Assembly: GCA_947063875.1 (NCBI GenBank)
Contig: CAMSTY010000001.1
Coordinates: forward strand, 1 to 64,000
Source of the DNA: an uncultured bacterium
GTDB lineage: Bacteria > Bacillota > Clostridia > Lachnospirales > Lachnospiraceae
Reading direction: 5' to 3'
DNA length: 64,000 bases
Position numbers and translations under genes: made by a program. The notes under the pieces are model-generated. The model ran no database searches, was not told the origin of the DNA, and saw only the letters and a program-made list of their open reading frames with translations. Shown here piece after piece: positions 31,986 to 41,295 of the stretch; position 1 is the first letter of the stretch; each line of letters starts with the position of its first letter.

Positions 31986-32678
31986 ATGCTGGGAATCATT
32001 GGTGCGATGGCGGAGGAAGTAGAACAGCTGAAGCGGGAGATGGAACAGCCCGAGATCGTTTCTGTGGCAGGGATGGATTTTTACCGAGGCAGGATCGGCG
32101 GGAAAGATACGGTAGTCGTCCGTTCCGGCGTTGGCAAAGTCAATGGGGCGGTATGTGTACAGATTCTGGTGGATCGGTTTGGAGTGGATGGGATTGTAAA
32201 TACAGGGATTGCCGGTTCATTGAAGGCGGAGATTAATATCGGAGATCTGGTATTGGCTACGGATGCAATACAGCATGATGTGGATGCTACACAATTTGCC
32301 TATCCTCTCGGGCAGATTCCTCAGATGGAGACGATTGCTTTTACTGCGGATCTCAATCTGCGCAAGAAGGCTTTGGACTGTTGCCGCGAAGTGAACCCGG
32401 ATATCGGGGTTCATGAGGGAAGGGTGCTGACCGGGGATCAGTTTGTATCTTCTAAGGAGAAGAAGGCATGGCTGGTAAAGCACTTTGAAGGGGTTTGTAC
32501 GGAGATGGAGGGAGCGGCGATTGCCCAGGCCGCCTATCTCAATAAGGTGCCGTTTTTGATTGTGCGTGCGATATCGGATAAAGCAGACGACAGCGCCCAG
32601 ATGGATTATGAAGAGTTTGAAAAGATGGCGATTGTCCATAGCACAAATTTGACGAGAGCATTGATTCGGTCATTCTGA
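31986..32678 (+). CDS. mtnN: 5'-methylthioadenosine/S-adenosylhomocysteine nucleosidase
   Basis: The 230-residue enzyme hydrolyses MTA and SAH to adenine and thioribose or S-ribosylhomocysteine, clearing by-products of SAM use. Family motifs: MLGIIGAMAEEVEQL at the N-terminus, NTGIAGSL, DMxAT-type residues in LATDAIQHDVDATQF, CTEMEGAAIAQAA, and RAISDKAD with the catalytic Asp. GGAGG ends seven bases before ATG 31986; the upstream TTG at 31980 is less likely. The length is typical. Confidence 0.95.
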   Translation: MLGIIGAMAEEVEQLKREMEQPEIVSVAGMDFYRGRIGGKDTVVVRSGVGKVNGAVCVQILVDRFGVDGIVNTGIAGSLKAEINIGDLVLATDAIQHDVDATQFAYPLGQIPQMETIAFTADLNLRKKALDCCREVNPDIGVHEGRVLTGDQFVSSKEKKAWLVKHFEGVCTEMEGAAIAQAAYLNKVPFLIVRAISDKADDSAQMDYEEFEKMAIVHSTNLTRALIRSF

Positions 32679-32846
32679 GCCAAAAGCGGCGGCAACAGAC
32701 AGTTAAGAATCGAGCCGGAACATCAGAATCGAATCGAGGCGAACTTTGACGAACGATTCTAGGCTCCCTCAACTTTCCAAAATGAATCCGGACGGCTATA
32801 ATGATAGCTGTCTGAAAAATTCAGGAAAGAAAGGGGAACTGTATTT

Positions 32847-33842
32847 ATGTTGCAATTTTTAGAAACGGGACAAGCACTGTATGTGCTGGCAGGCATCTGC
32901 CTTTTAGGGATTTTTACCAGAGTGATGACAAAAAACCTATACAAAAGACTGATCAAAGAAAGCGGAAACATGGCAACCACCAAGAATAAGAGCCTGAAAG
33001 AGTTGAAACAGAGAACGGAGAATACCTATCTGGTGAATCAGGGATTACGGGACAGCGGGGCCTGGCTGGACCATCAGCTGTGCGAACTGCGTTTCCGGGG
33101 CCTGACACTGGCCGGCTGGGCAAACGTATCGATGCAGTTGACCTGGCTATGCCTGCTGCTTGGAGGGACGGGAGCCTTTTTCTCTTATTGGTACCGGTTG
33201 GACACGGTCTACGTAGTCATGTATGGGGGCGGCTCCGTACTGATGGCGATGCTGACCATGCTGTTTGATAACGGTATGACAGGAGGAAAGAGGGAACAGT
33301 TGGAGGCATCTTTACAGGATTATCTGGAAAATGTGCTTTGCCCCCGCCTGGAGAGGAATATGGTGGAAGAGGGAAGCCGGAATGAAAATAAAGAGCCATA
33401 TCGAAATAAAGTCAGGAATATTGCACGGATAACGGAACGCACGGGGCAGCCGGCCGAAGGACCTGCTGATTTTCCGGATAATGTGGTGCAAGTCAGTGGA
33501 AAGAACAAAGAACGGATTCGGCAGGCAGACCGGGCCGGGCAGGAACACAGCGAACGGGCAGGAGCGGAGGAGCCACTGGAAGGCGGTAATATCCGGACGG
33601 TTGCCCAGGGAAGCGGAAAGAAGAATGGCAGGAACGGCAGGCGGGAAGCAGCGGCAACCGTGGCGGAGGCCAAGGAGGAGCAACGCGGCGGAATTCGGGA
33701 TGTGGATTATTTGAAGCGAAGCCTGGAGCAGATTGCAGCCAGCCGGGAAAGGGGCAAGGACGGGGAGGAGAACTGGTTAAAAGAATTGGGGCCGGATGAG
33801 GTCCAGCTGTTAGGGGATATTCTCAAGGAATATCTGGCATGA
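32847..33842 (+). CDS. Conserved membrane protein of unknown function (331 aa)
   Basis: The protein has a short N-terminal membrane helix (about 8-25) and two more at about 92-112 and 119-140. A long hydrophilic C-terminal part follows, rich in Glu, Arg and Gly, probably disordered (about 165-290), and ends with a short ordered piece (ELGPDEVQLLGDILKEYL). No enzyme motif is seen. AAAGAAAGGGGAAC precedes ATG 32847. The two-part layout suggests a membrane-anchored scaffold. I do not recognise the family. Confidence 0.6.
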   Translation: MLQFLETGQALYVLAGICLLGIFTRVMTKNLYKRLIKESGNMATTKNKSLKELKQRTENTYLVNQGLRDSGAWLDHQLCELRFRGLTLAGWANVSMQLTWLCLLLGGTGAFFSYWYRLDTVYVVMYGGGSVLMAMLTMLFDNGMTGGKREQLEASLQDYLENVLCPRLERNMVEEGSRNENKEPYRNKVRNIARITERTGQPAEGPADFPDNVVQVSGKNKERIRQADRAGQEHSERAGAEEPLEGGNIRTVAQGSGKKNGRNGRREAAATVAEAKEEQRGGIRDVDYLKRSLEQIAASRERGKDGEENWLKELGPDEVQLLGDILKEYLA

Positions 33843-33895
33843 CAGATCGCTTTAAGGTACGGGGGAAGCATCCGCCTTTTCAAAGGCCACAAGCC

Positions 33896-33935
33896 AGAGA
33901 GCAGGTATCGCCAAAAGGGGATATCTGCTCTCTGT
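33896..33935 (+). terminator. Terminator after the membrane protein gene
   Basis: AGAGAGCAG and CTGCTCTCT form the outer stem, with GGTATC..GGATAT extending it. GTTTATTCTTC follows on the plus strand. It separates the gene from the convergent small gene that ends at 33,936. Confidence 0.65.
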
Positions 33936-34202
33936 TTATTCTTCTATGATTTGAATTTCTAAAAAGTCAAACGAAATTGGTTCAATGAAGTTATCCTGGC
34001 TGAAACGGGTCTTGCCGATCCGCTGGAATTCGGATATATTGGCGTCCAGCCAGATCGGCTTGCTCAAATCAAATTGAACGCAGATATCATCCAGAGCCTG
34101 GAATACCATGGATGTACGGGAGAGGCTGTAATCCGTGATGCAGATAACGTTGTCCTGAATCATTCGATTGCTTTTCCAGATTTTACCCCACATGCGAAAC
34201 AT
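33936..34202 (-). CDS. Conserved clostridial protein of unknown function (88 aa)
   Basis: The 88-residue protein begins MFRMWGKIWKSNRMIQDNVI and contains FDLSKPIWLDANISEFQRIG and TRFSQDNFIEPISFDFLEIQ. I associate this pattern with small hypothetical proteins widespread in Lachnospiraceae. It has no Cys pair, membrane segment or known catalytic site. On the minus strand GGAGG precedes the ATG by seven bases. It is transcribed alone against both neighbours. Function unknown. Confidence 0.7.
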   Translation of the reverse strand: MFRMWGKIWKSNRMIQDNVICITDYSLSRTSMVFQALDDICVQFDLSKPIWLDANISEFQRIGKTRFSQDNFIEPISFDFLEIQIIEE

Positions 34203-34349
34203 AAATGTGCCTCCATTTGTAAAAGAATATTAAAAAGTATAAACGATTTTGGATAAGGTGTAAAGGGATTCTTTTTGGCAAAGTCTTGCGGGGGCGTGTA
34301 TTCTATAGTAAACTAAATAAAAGTGAACTTGCAAAGGAGGAGCGGATAT

Positions 34350-35447
34350 ATGGTGCAGACCATGGGGGAATGCCTGATATTTCTGAATGAGGCACGGGAC
34401 GCACTGGATGAGTTGTCATTGCTGGAAGAGCAGGAGCGGCAGCTTGTTCAAGAAGAGGAGCGGCTGGAGCGGAATCTGGGAGCGGAAAGAAAGCTGGTGA
34501 CAGACACCATTCAACAGACGGTAAGGCAGCGGCGGGAAGAAATCAGCGCTACCTATGAAAAGGAGATGGCCAGAGTCCAGGATCAGCTGAAGAAGGTTCG
34601 CAGCAAACGTGAACGGGCCAAAAACGAAGGGGTAAAAGAGCGGATACAGGAAGAGACGGCAGTGTTTCGGGAGCAGATCCGGGACCTGAAACTGCAGCTG
34701 AGAACTATGATAAGGAAGGAACGTGTGCCAGGCTATTGCCGGAACGCTTTTTATTATAGTGTGTATTTCCCGAATCATGTGAAGGAATATCTTCTGCTTT
34801 TCCTTTATGTGCTGGTTCTTTTTCTGGCATTGCCATGCGGGGTTTATTTTCTGATACCGGAGAGAAAGCTGTGGTATCTGGTGGGAATTTATCTTGTAGA
34901 TATTATTCTGGTCGGCGGAGGCTACATTGTGGTGGGAAACAGGACAAAACTTCTGTATCTGGAGACATTGCGGGAGGGGCGCAAGATCCAGGACCAGATT
35001 TTATCCAATAAGAAAAAAATCAAAAAAATCACGTCCGGTATCCGCAAAGACCGAAATGAGTCGTTGTATAACCTGGAGCGGTTTGACGATGAGATAGCAC
35101 GGCTTCAGCAGGAGCTGAGCGATGTGGAAGGAAAGCAGAAGGATGCAATCAATGCTTTTGAGACTGTGACCAAAAATATTCTTTCAGATGAGATTGAACA
35201 TAATCATAAAGCGAAACTGGAGCAGCTGGAGGCAGAGTACCGGACAGCGGCAGAAGAACTGCGCATCGTGATGCAGCAGGTGAAGGACAGGCGGTTATCC
35301 GTGACGGAACGTTACGGCACCTATCTGGGAAAAGAATTTATGGACTCGCAGCGGATTGTGGAACTGACATCCATTGTGCAGGAAGGCAGGGCTTCTAATG
35401 TGAGTGAGGCGATTGCTGCGTATCAGAGCCAGCGGCAGCGGAGATGA
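34350..35447 (+). CDS. Coiled-coil membrane protein of unknown function (365 aa)
   Basis: ATG 34350 has AAAGGAGG nine bases ahead; a GTG at 34323 in the same frame lies before the ribosome site and is rejected. The protein has an N-terminal coiled coil (about 20-120), two membrane helices (about 150-172 and 180-200), and a second coiled coil (about 215-340). This symmetrical layout, helix bundle-membrane hairpin-helix bundle, suggests a structural or membrane-organising role. No catalytic motif is present and I cannot name a family. Confidence 0.65.
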   Translation: MVQTMGECLIFLNEARDALDELSLLEEQERQLVQEEERLERNLGAERKLVTDTIQQTVRQRREEISATYEKEMARVQDQLKKVRSKRERAKNEGVKERIQEETAVFREQIRDLKLQLRTMIRKERVPGYCRNAFYYSVYFPNHVKEYLLLFLYVLVLFLALPCGVYFLIPERKLWYLVGIYLVDIILVGGGYIVVGNRTKLLYLETLREGRKIQDQILSNKKKIKKITSGIRKDRNESLYNLERFDDEIARLQQELSDVEGKQKDAINAFETVTKNILSDEIEHNHKAKLEQLEAEYRTAAEELRIVMQQVKDRRLSVTERYGTYLGKEFMDSQRIVELTSIVQEGRASNVSEAIAAYQSQRQRR

Positions 35448-35549
35448 ATGCCGGATGGAACCATCCTTGGGAAATCCTTTAGTTGAAAGTATAAAATCCG
35501 TGTCTGCCGCTTATAATAAGAGTAACAAAATGAGTACAGGCAGGGCAGC

Positions 35550-36149
35550 ATGAAGACGGGTTGGCACAGAAAATGGAGGACAGACAAGAAAATTTATTAT
35601 TTTGATTCCGACAGGAACTTTGAAACGGAGGAGTTTGCCCGGATGCTCCATGAGATGATTGGAGAGATTGCAAGGCAGGAGGGGAAACGAGGCGTGCTGG
35701 TTCTATGCATCGGCACAGACCGTTCTACAGGAGACAGCCTGGGACCGCTGATTGGCTATAAATTAAAGGAACAGCGGGTGCGTCGGATTCAGATCATGGG
35801 AACATTGGAACGGCCGGTTCATGCCATGAATCTGGAGCAGTCGCTGATCCGAATCCGTATGAAATATCCCAATCATGTGATTGTGGCGGTAGATGCGTCG
35901 GTGGGCAGCCATGACCATGTGGGCTGCATTACCCTGGGGAAAGGGGCCTTGCGTCCAGGCCTGGGAGTGTGCAAGGACCTGCAGGCGGTGGGAGATATTT
36001 TCATCACGGGGATTGTAGGCGGGTATGGAAGCTATGACCCGCTGATGCTGCAGAGCGTACGTCTGGCGATGGTGATGAAAATGGCGGATTACATTTGTGA
36101 AAGTGTATTTCTTGTCGAACAGTTTTTGGAAAGAGCAGCTTTGGTTTGA
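35550..36149 (+). CDS. yyaC: Spore protease YyaC family (DUF1256)
   Basis: The 199-residue protein has the YyaC core: VLCIGTDRSTGDSLGPLIGY (about 51-70), GTLERPVHAMNL, VDASVGSHDHVG and KGALRPGLGVCKDL. It resembles the germination protease GPR fold and is found only in spore formers. B. subtilis yyaC is expressed in the forespore; its substrate is not established. The start ATG 35550 has a weak ribosome site (GGCAGGGCAGC). Upstream, GTATA and TATAATA could be part of a forespore promoter, but I would not insist on it. Confidence 0.9.
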   Translation: MKTGWHRKWRTDKKIYYFDSDRNFETEEFARMLHEMIGEIARQEGKRGVLVLCIGTDRSTGDSLGPLIGYKLKEQRVRRIQIMGTLERPVHAMNLEQSLIRIRMKYPNHVIVAVDASVGSHDHVGCITLGKGALRPGLGVCKDLQAVGDIFITGIVGGYGSYDPLMLQSVRLAMVMKMADYICESVFLVEQFLERAALV

Positions 36150-36173
36150 CAAAATCAGCATCCCTGCTATGTT
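36146..36173 (+). promoter_or_regulatory. Sigma-A promoter of the LysM protein gene
   Basis: TTGACA (36146-36151) overlaps the yyaC stop and TATGTT (36168-36173) follows at 16 bp. The start codon is at 36,225. Confidence 0.65.
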
Positions 36174-36224
36174 ATGATATTATCCGTATATCGAAAACGA
36201 AATCATAACAGAGGGGTGAGACAT

Positions 36225-37730
36225 ATGGGAGAATTTTATGCTCCGTATCCAAAGCTGCCGAAAAACATCCGTCAGATTGGAGAACGGGATTTAAATGTAA
36301 AATTATATGTGGAGGATTATGTCAATACATATCTGAAGCGTTTATATCCGGCCGGTGGACAAGATTTGCGGGTCGGTCTTTTGTTGGGAGAAATGCGAAG
36401 CCAGGAAGGGGTGCCCTATCTTTTTGCCGATGGTGCCCTGGAAATGGAGGGTGTGGTTTCAAGCGGGGAAAATGTGGAGTTTACGGAGACGGCCTGGGAG
36501 CAGGCCTACCATGCCGTGGACCGGCAGTTTCCGAAAAGGACTGTGCTGGGGTGGTTTTTGTGCAGCGCGCCGGACCGCCCGTTAAGTCCGCTGAACTATT
36601 GGAAACAGCATAGCCGATACTTTACGGAGAAAAATCAGCTGATGTATTTAAGCTGCGGCCTGGAGGGAGAGGAAGCCGTATATATGGCATCCGAGGACGG
36701 GTTTTATCGTTTGCGGGGATACTGCATCTACTATGAACGGAACCAGATGATGCAGGATTATATGGTTTCCCGCAGAGATGTGCGGCGGGTGGAAGCCGGA
36801 AACAGAGATACGGTAATTCGTGATTTTCGGCAGAAGATGGAGGATAATAAGGAGGAGGTGCTTCGCCGCCGTAGTACCCTGAACGGCCTGCAGACGGCCT
36901 GTGGCGTATTGTCTGTGCTGGTCTTGGCTTGCGGGGTGACGATGTTTAACAATTATCATCGCATGAGAGAGATGGAGTCGGTGATTGCCTCTGCCTTGCC
37001 GGAAGGAATGGAACAACGCTGGTCAGATTTTGTCGGCGGCGAAAAACAGGCAGGGACAGAGGAAGAACTATTGTTTGAGGAGGTTGCGGGAGAGATCTAT
37101 CCGACGAAGGGCGGACTTGTGATTGAACCGGAAAGCATGCCGGGGGGATCAAAGCCTGGTCAGGAAACAGGAGGTAACGGGGGGACAGGACATGCTGGGG
37201 GAGCGGATGCACAGCTGGAGGCGGGCGGTGAACAAGGGCGGTCGGACTTGCAGCCGGAGGGAGGCGGGCAAGGGCAGCCGGATTCGCAGTCAGGGGCAGG
37301 AGCCGGGCAGCCGGATTCGCAGTCAGAGGCAGGAGGCGGGCAGCCGGGTTCGCAGTCAGGGGCAGGAGCCGGGCAGCCGGGTTCGCAATCAGGGGCAGGA
37401 GCCGGGCAGCCGGGTTCGCAGTCAGAGGCAAATAGCGGGCAGGAATCGTCCGGCATTCCGGGATCGTCCGAATCCGTGCAGGAGGGAGAGGATGTGAATG
37501 CAGAAGGTCAGGTAGCGGATGCCTCATCAGAAGAGCAGCAGGCAGAACCGGTTCAGGTGCCGGCGGATGCGGTTGTTCATATTGTTCAGGATGGCGAGAC
37601 TCTTTATGGGATTTGTCTGAAATATTATCATAGTGTCAACTACTTACCCAAGATTTGCCAGTGGAATCAGCTGAGTGATGAGAACCATCTTTCCGTTGGC
37701 CAGGAATTGTATCTGCCGCCGGTTTCATAA
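36225..37730 (+). CDS. Membrane protein with repeat linker and C-terminal LysM domain
   Basis: The 501-residue protein has an N-terminal cytosolic domain (about 1-220), unrelated to known enzymes but with a core like JAB/MPN-type folds in places (uncertain). One membrane helix (about 225-245) follows, then an acidic region and a Gly/Gln/Ser-rich linker with five 11-residue repeats (GQPGSQSGAGA), and finally a LysM domain (about 455-501, VHIVQDGETLYGICLKYYHS). LysM binds N-acetylglucosamine of peptidoglycan, so the tail lies outside. GAGGGGTGAG precedes ATG 36225. The inside-out layout would let it link the wall to a cytosolic partner. Confidence 0.75.
   Translation: MGEFYAPYPKLPKNIRQIGERDLNVKLYVEDYVNTYLKRLYPAGGQDLRVGLLLGEMRSQEGVPYLFADGALEMEGVVSSGENVEFTETAWEQAYHAVDRQFPKRTVLGWFLCSAPDRPLSPLNYWKQHSRYFTEKNQLMYLSCGLEGEEAVYMASEDGFYRLRGYCIYYERNQMMQDYMVSRRDVRRVEAGNRDTVIRDFRQKMEDNKEEVLRRRSTLNGLQTACGVLSVLVLACGVTMFNNYHRMREMESVIASALPEGMEQRWSDFVGGEKQAGTEEELLFEEVAGEIYPTKGGLVIEPESMPGGSKPGQETGGNGGTGHAGGADAQLEAGGEQGRSDLQPEGGGQGQPDSQSGAGAGQPDSQSEAGGGQPGSQSGAGAGQPGSQSGAGAGQPGSQSEANSGQESSGIPGSSESVQEGEDVNAEGQVADASSEEQQAEPVQVPADAVVHIVQDGETLYGICLKYYHSVNYLPKICQWNQLSDENHLSVGQELYLPPVS
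37272..37436 (+). repeat. Five tandem 33-bp repeats
   Basis: Five exact-length 33-bp units start at 37272, 37305, 37338, 37371 and 37404, each GGGCAGCCGG.TTCGCAGTCA plus 13 bases. They encode the 11-residue linker repeats of the LysM protein. Differences are a few single bases. In-frame length keeps the protein readable when the copy number changes. Confidence 0.9.
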
Positions 37731-37752
37731 AAGCCGACATTTTCAAAATCCT

Positions 37753-37781
37753 TTGACCCTGCGGAGAAAATGATGTATACT
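37753..37781 (+). promoter_or_regulatory. Sigma-A promoter of the DUF5711-like gene
   Basis: TTGACC (37753-37758) and TATACT (37776-37781), 17-bp spacer. The start of transcription would be near 37,788, which excludes the ATG at 37,770 as start codon and supports 37,815. Confidence 0.75.
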
Positions 37782-37814
37782 AAGAAGCAATATTTACATG
37801 CAGGAGATAAGGCC

Positions 37815-39083
37815 ATGAGTGACATGAATTCCATGAGCAGAGAGCACAGAAAGCAGCAGTTCCGCAGTCAGATGATCACTCCTGATCAGGATTATCCTCC
37901 TAACAGAAGGCTGATGGAAGAGGAGGAGATGCGTGTAGGACGGCAGAAAAAGCGCCGTCGTCACATGGTTCTGTTCATGCTGATATTGGCGGCAGTCTTT
38001 GCCGGCGCCGGAAGCTGGTTCTATTATCAGCAGATTTTCCGCTATACCAGTTATGAAACCATCCGGCAGGTTTCCTTGAATCAGGGCAGCCTGGTGGGAT
38101 ATGAGACTTTTGGGAGCAATGTGATCAAATATACCCGGGATGGGGCTTCTTATATCAATGACCGGGGAGATAATGTCTGGACGGAAAGCTATGAGATGAA
38201 GGCGCCGATTGTGGCAGTCAACGGCGATTTTGTTGTGATTGCGGATCAGCAGGGGAATACGATCATTGTCTGCAATACGGAGGGCAAGGTGGGACAGGCC
38301 ACCACAATCCTGCCCATCACAAGAATCGCGGTATCTGGCCTGGGGATGGTGGCGGCAGTCGTGGAGGATTCCACCTCCAGCTATATTTATTTTTTCCGCA
38401 AAGATGGCGGGGAATTGAAGGTAAATGTGAGGAGCAATATGTCAGGAAACGGATATCCTCTGGATTTGTGCCTGTCAAAGGATGGCACGCAGATGATGTG
38501 TTCTTATGTTTATCTGGAAAGCGGAGAAGCCCGGACGAGAGTGCTGTTTTATGATTTTTCAGAGATTGGAAAGAATGTGCCGACCCGTGTGGTGGGCGGC
38601 TTTGACGAGCAGTTTGCAGATGCGATTGTACCGCGGGTGGCGTACCTGAGGGAACCTTATTCCTGTGCATTTGGCAGTCGCGGGCCAGTGTTTTTTTCCT
38701 CTAAAAACCTGGCAAATCCGAAGTTGCTAGAGGAGGGGGTCCTGTCGGGGGAGATCATAGCAGGGGTCTTTTATTCGGATGAATATGTGGCGGCGATTGT
38801 GTGGAATACCACCGGAGCGGAGGAAAAACGTCTGGAGGTATTCCGGGCGGACGGGAGCCATGTGCTGAGTAAGGAATTTACGTATGATTATATCCACGCG
38901 GATATTGACGGAGAGTTGATATTTTTGTATAATGATAACTCTTGCAAGATATTTAATATGGCAGGGGTGGAGAAACTGGACGCTACCTTTGATTTTGCAG
39001 TTACGAAGATCCGCAGAGGCCGGCTGCCCAACACATTGCTGGTGATGGGGCCGCAGGAGATGCGGGAGATTAAACTGAGGTAA
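37815..39083 (+). CDS. DUF5711-like membrane-anchored beta-propeller-type protein
   Basis: The 422-residue protein has a basic cytosolic N-terminus (about 1-50, QKKRRRH), one membrane helix (about 51-72), and an outside part rich in beta strands with repeated Gly-Asp turns (IVAVNGDFVVIADQQGNTII). This fits the DUF5711 family of Firmicutes, whose function is unknown. ATG 37815 has AGGAGAT ahead and follows the promoter; an upstream ATG at 37,770 is before the transcription start. Its neighbours are a LysM protein and transketolase; no functional link is evident. Confidence 0.75.
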   Translation: MSDMNSMSREHRKQQFRSQMITPDQDYPPNRRLMEEEEMRVGRQKKRRRHMVLFMLILAAVFAGAGSWFYYQQIFRYTSYETIRQVSLNQGSLVGYETFGSNVIKYTRDGASYINDRGDNVWTESYEMKAPIVAVNGDFVVIADQQGNTIIVCNTEGKVGQATTILPITRIAVSGLGMVAAVVEDSTSSYIYFFRKDGGELKVNVRSNMSGNGYPLDLCLSKDGTQMMCSYVYLESGEARTRVLFYDFSEIGKNVPTRVVGGFDEQFADAIVPRVAYLREPYSCAFGSRGPVFFSSKNLANPKLLEEGVLSGEIIAGVFYSDEYVAAIVWNTTGAEEKRLEVFRADGSHVLSKEFTYDYIHADIDGELIFLYNDNSCKIFNMAGVEKLDATFDFAVTKIRRGRLPNTLLVMGPQEMREIKLR

Positions 39084-39123
39084 CAGGAGGCTGATTTACA
39101 TATAGAACATGAGGAGGATACCA

Positions 39124-41124
39124 ATGAGCCAGTTAGACACGATGTCAGTCAATGCGATCCGTATTTTGTCGGCGGATGCGATCCAGAAAGCGAATTCCGG
39201 CCATCCGGGCCTGCCGTTGGGTTGTGCCCCGATGGCTTATGAGTTGTGGATGAATCATATGAATCACAACCCGTCGGACCCAAAGTGGGAGAACAGAGAT
39301 CGTTTTATCCTGTCCGGCGGACATGGTTCCATGCTGTTGTATTCCCTGCTTCACCTGTTTGGATATGGCGGGCTTTCCAAGGAAGATGTGATGCAGTTCC
39401 GCCAGATGGGAGCCAAAACACCGGGGCATCCGGAGTATCGGCATACCATCGGTGTGGAGGCAACGACAGGGCCCCTGGGAGCCGGTATGGGCATGGCAGT
39501 GGGGATGGCGATTGCGGAGGCGCACCTGGCTTGTGTATTTAACAGGGAGAATTACCAGGTGGTGGATCATTATACTTATGTTCTGGGCGGCGATGGCTGC
39601 ATGATGGAGGGAATCTCTTCTGAGGCTTTTTCTTTAGCCGGGACGCTGGGTCTGGGGAAACTGATTGTTTTGTATGATTCCAATCGGATTTCGATTGAGG
39701 GAGATACGGAAATAGCGTTTACGGAAGATGTGGCAAAGAGAATGGAGGCGTTTGGCTTTCAGACTCTTCTGGTCGAGGATGGCAATGACCTGAAGGCCAT
39801 CGGCCGGGCCATTGAGGAAGCCAAGGCAGATACAAAACGTCCTTCCTTTATCACGATCCGCACGGAGATCGGCTACGGCTGCCCGGCGAAGCAGGGGAAG
39901 GCGAGCGCTCACGGAGAGCCGCTGGGAGCGGACAACGTAGCGGCGTTGCGTGAGAATCTGAACTGGGAGTACTCGGAACCGTTTTATGTGCCGGAAGAGG
40001 TGTATGGACATTTCCGAAAGGTGGCAGAGGAGAAGGCGAAGTCAGAGGCGGTCTGGAAGGTGATGTTTGCTGCCTACTGTGAGGAATATCCGGAACTGGA
40101 GGCATTGTGGAACGATTACCACGGGGAAGGTATAAAGAAAGCGGCAGATGCGCTGCTGGCGGATGAGGGATTGTGGCGCAGAGGCGAAAAGGCGGAGGCT
40201 ACCAGAAGCATCTCAGGAAAACTGATTAACCGGCTGAGTGAACTCTTGCCGAACTTGATAGGGGGTTCTGCGGATTTGGCGCCGTCCAATAAGACGGCTA
40301 TGAAAAATGCAGGAGATTTTTCGGCAGAAGATCGCGGCGGGCGCAACCTGCATTTTGGAGTGAGAGAGTTGGCGATGACGGCGATCGGCAACGGCCTGAT
40401 GCTGCATGGAGGTGTGAGAGCCTATGTGGCGACATTCTTTGTGTTCAGTGATTATACCAAGCCGATGGCACGGCTGTCGGCTTTGATGCAGTTGCCGCTT
40501 ACGTTTGTATTTACTCATGACAGTATCGGCGTGGGCGAAGACGGGCCGACGCATGAGCCGGTGGAGCAGTTGGCAATGCTCCGTTCCATGCCGAATTTCC
40601 ACGTAATTCGTCCCTGCGATGCGGTGGAGACGGCAGCGGCGTGGTATGCGGCAATTGTCTCAGAAAAGACGCCGACGGCGCTGATTTTGAGCCGCCAGAA
40701 CCTTCCGGCAGTAGAGGGGACCGGCAAAGACGCTTTGCGGGGTGCTTATGTGCTGAAAGATTGTGAGGGAACGCCGGAACTGATTCTGATGGCATCCGGT
40801 TCTGAGGTTTCACTGATAGCGGAGGCGGCGGAGATACTTGCCGAAGAAGGCAGGAGGGTGCGGGTAGTATCCATGCCTTCCATGGAAATTTTCGAGGAGC
40901 AGAGCCAGGAGTACAAGGAGTCGGTGCTTCCTTCCGGAGTACGCAGACGTGTGGCGGTGGAGGCGCTCAGCGGCTTCGGGTGGCATCGGTATGTGGGACT
41001 GGATGGCGCTTTGGTGACGATGGATGGATTTGGCGCCAGCGCGCCGGCAGCAGAATTATTCGCGCATTTTGGCTTTACGGCAGAGAATGTCGCAAAGGCG
41101 GCGCGGGCATTGTGCACAGATTGA
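39124..41124 (+). CDS. tkt: Transketolase
   Basis: The 666-residue enzyme moves two-carbon units between sugar phosphates with thiamine diphosphate in the pentose phosphate pathway. The N-terminal SADAIQKANSGHPGLPLGCA and the cofactor-binding LGGDGCMMEGISSEAFSLAG (GDG-N type) are present, as is the transketolase pyrimidine part (FGVRELAMTAIGNG). ATG 39124 is preceded by GAGGAGGATACC. A longer start at 39109 overlaps the ribosome site. Full length, one gene, not the split type found in some Clostridia. Confidence 0.96.
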   Translation: MSQLDTMSVNAIRILSADAIQKANSGHPGLPLGCAPMAYELWMNHMNHNPSDPKWENRDRFILSGGHGSMLLYSLLHLFGYGGLSKEDVMQFRQMGAKTPGHPEYRHTIGVEATTGPLGAGMGMAVGMAIAEAHLACVFNRENYQVVDHYTYVLGGDGCMMEGISSEAFSLAGTLGLGKLIVLYDSNRISIEGDTEIAFTEDVAKRMEAFGFQTLLVEDGNDLKAIGRAIEEAKADTKRPSFITIRTEIGYGCPAKQGKASAHGEPLGADNVAALRENLNWEYSEPFYVPEEVYGHFRKVAEEKAKSEAVWKVMFAAYCEEYPELEALWNDYHGEGIKKAADALLADEGLWRRGEKAEATRSISGKLINRLSELLPNLIGGSADLAPSNKTAMKNAGDFSAEDRGGRNLHFGVRELAMTAIGNGLMLHGGVRAYVATFFVFSDYTKPMARLSALMQLPLTFVFTHDSIGVGEDGPTHEPVEQLAMLRSMPNFHVIRPCDAVETAAAWYAAIVSEKTPTALILSRQNLPAVEGTGKDALRGAYVLKDCEGTPELILMASGSEVSLIAEAAEILAEEGRRVRVVSMPSMEIFEEQSQEYKESVLPSGVRRRVAVEALSGFGWHRYVGLDGALVTMDGFGASAPAAELFAHFGFTAENVAKAARALCTD

Positions 41125-41137
41125 TTTTGACAGGTTG

Positions 41138-41180
41138 GCGTCCGGACCTTCGCATGGACTTGCGGGGGGCCGGACGCTTC
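41138..41180 (+). terminator. Terminator of transketolase
   Basis: GCGTCCGG and CCGGACGC form an 8-bp GC-rich stem with a 24-base loop, followed by TTCTTG. The U-run is short. Confidence 0.6.
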
Positions 41181-41210
41181 TTGCTGCCCTTTAAGAAGTT
41201 TGATTTCTGC

Positions 41211-41239
41211 TTGCAATCAAATATACTTTCTTTTATACT
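41211..41239 (+). promoter_or_regulatory. Sigma-A promoter of the glucokinase gene
   Basis: TTGCAA (41211-41216) and TATACT (41234-41239) at 17 bp, 57 bp before the start codon. Confidence 0.65.
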
Positions 41240-41295
41240 ACAAATAACAACATCCGATCATGGAGAATCAAGCGCCGGATGGGAAGGAGGATAAA

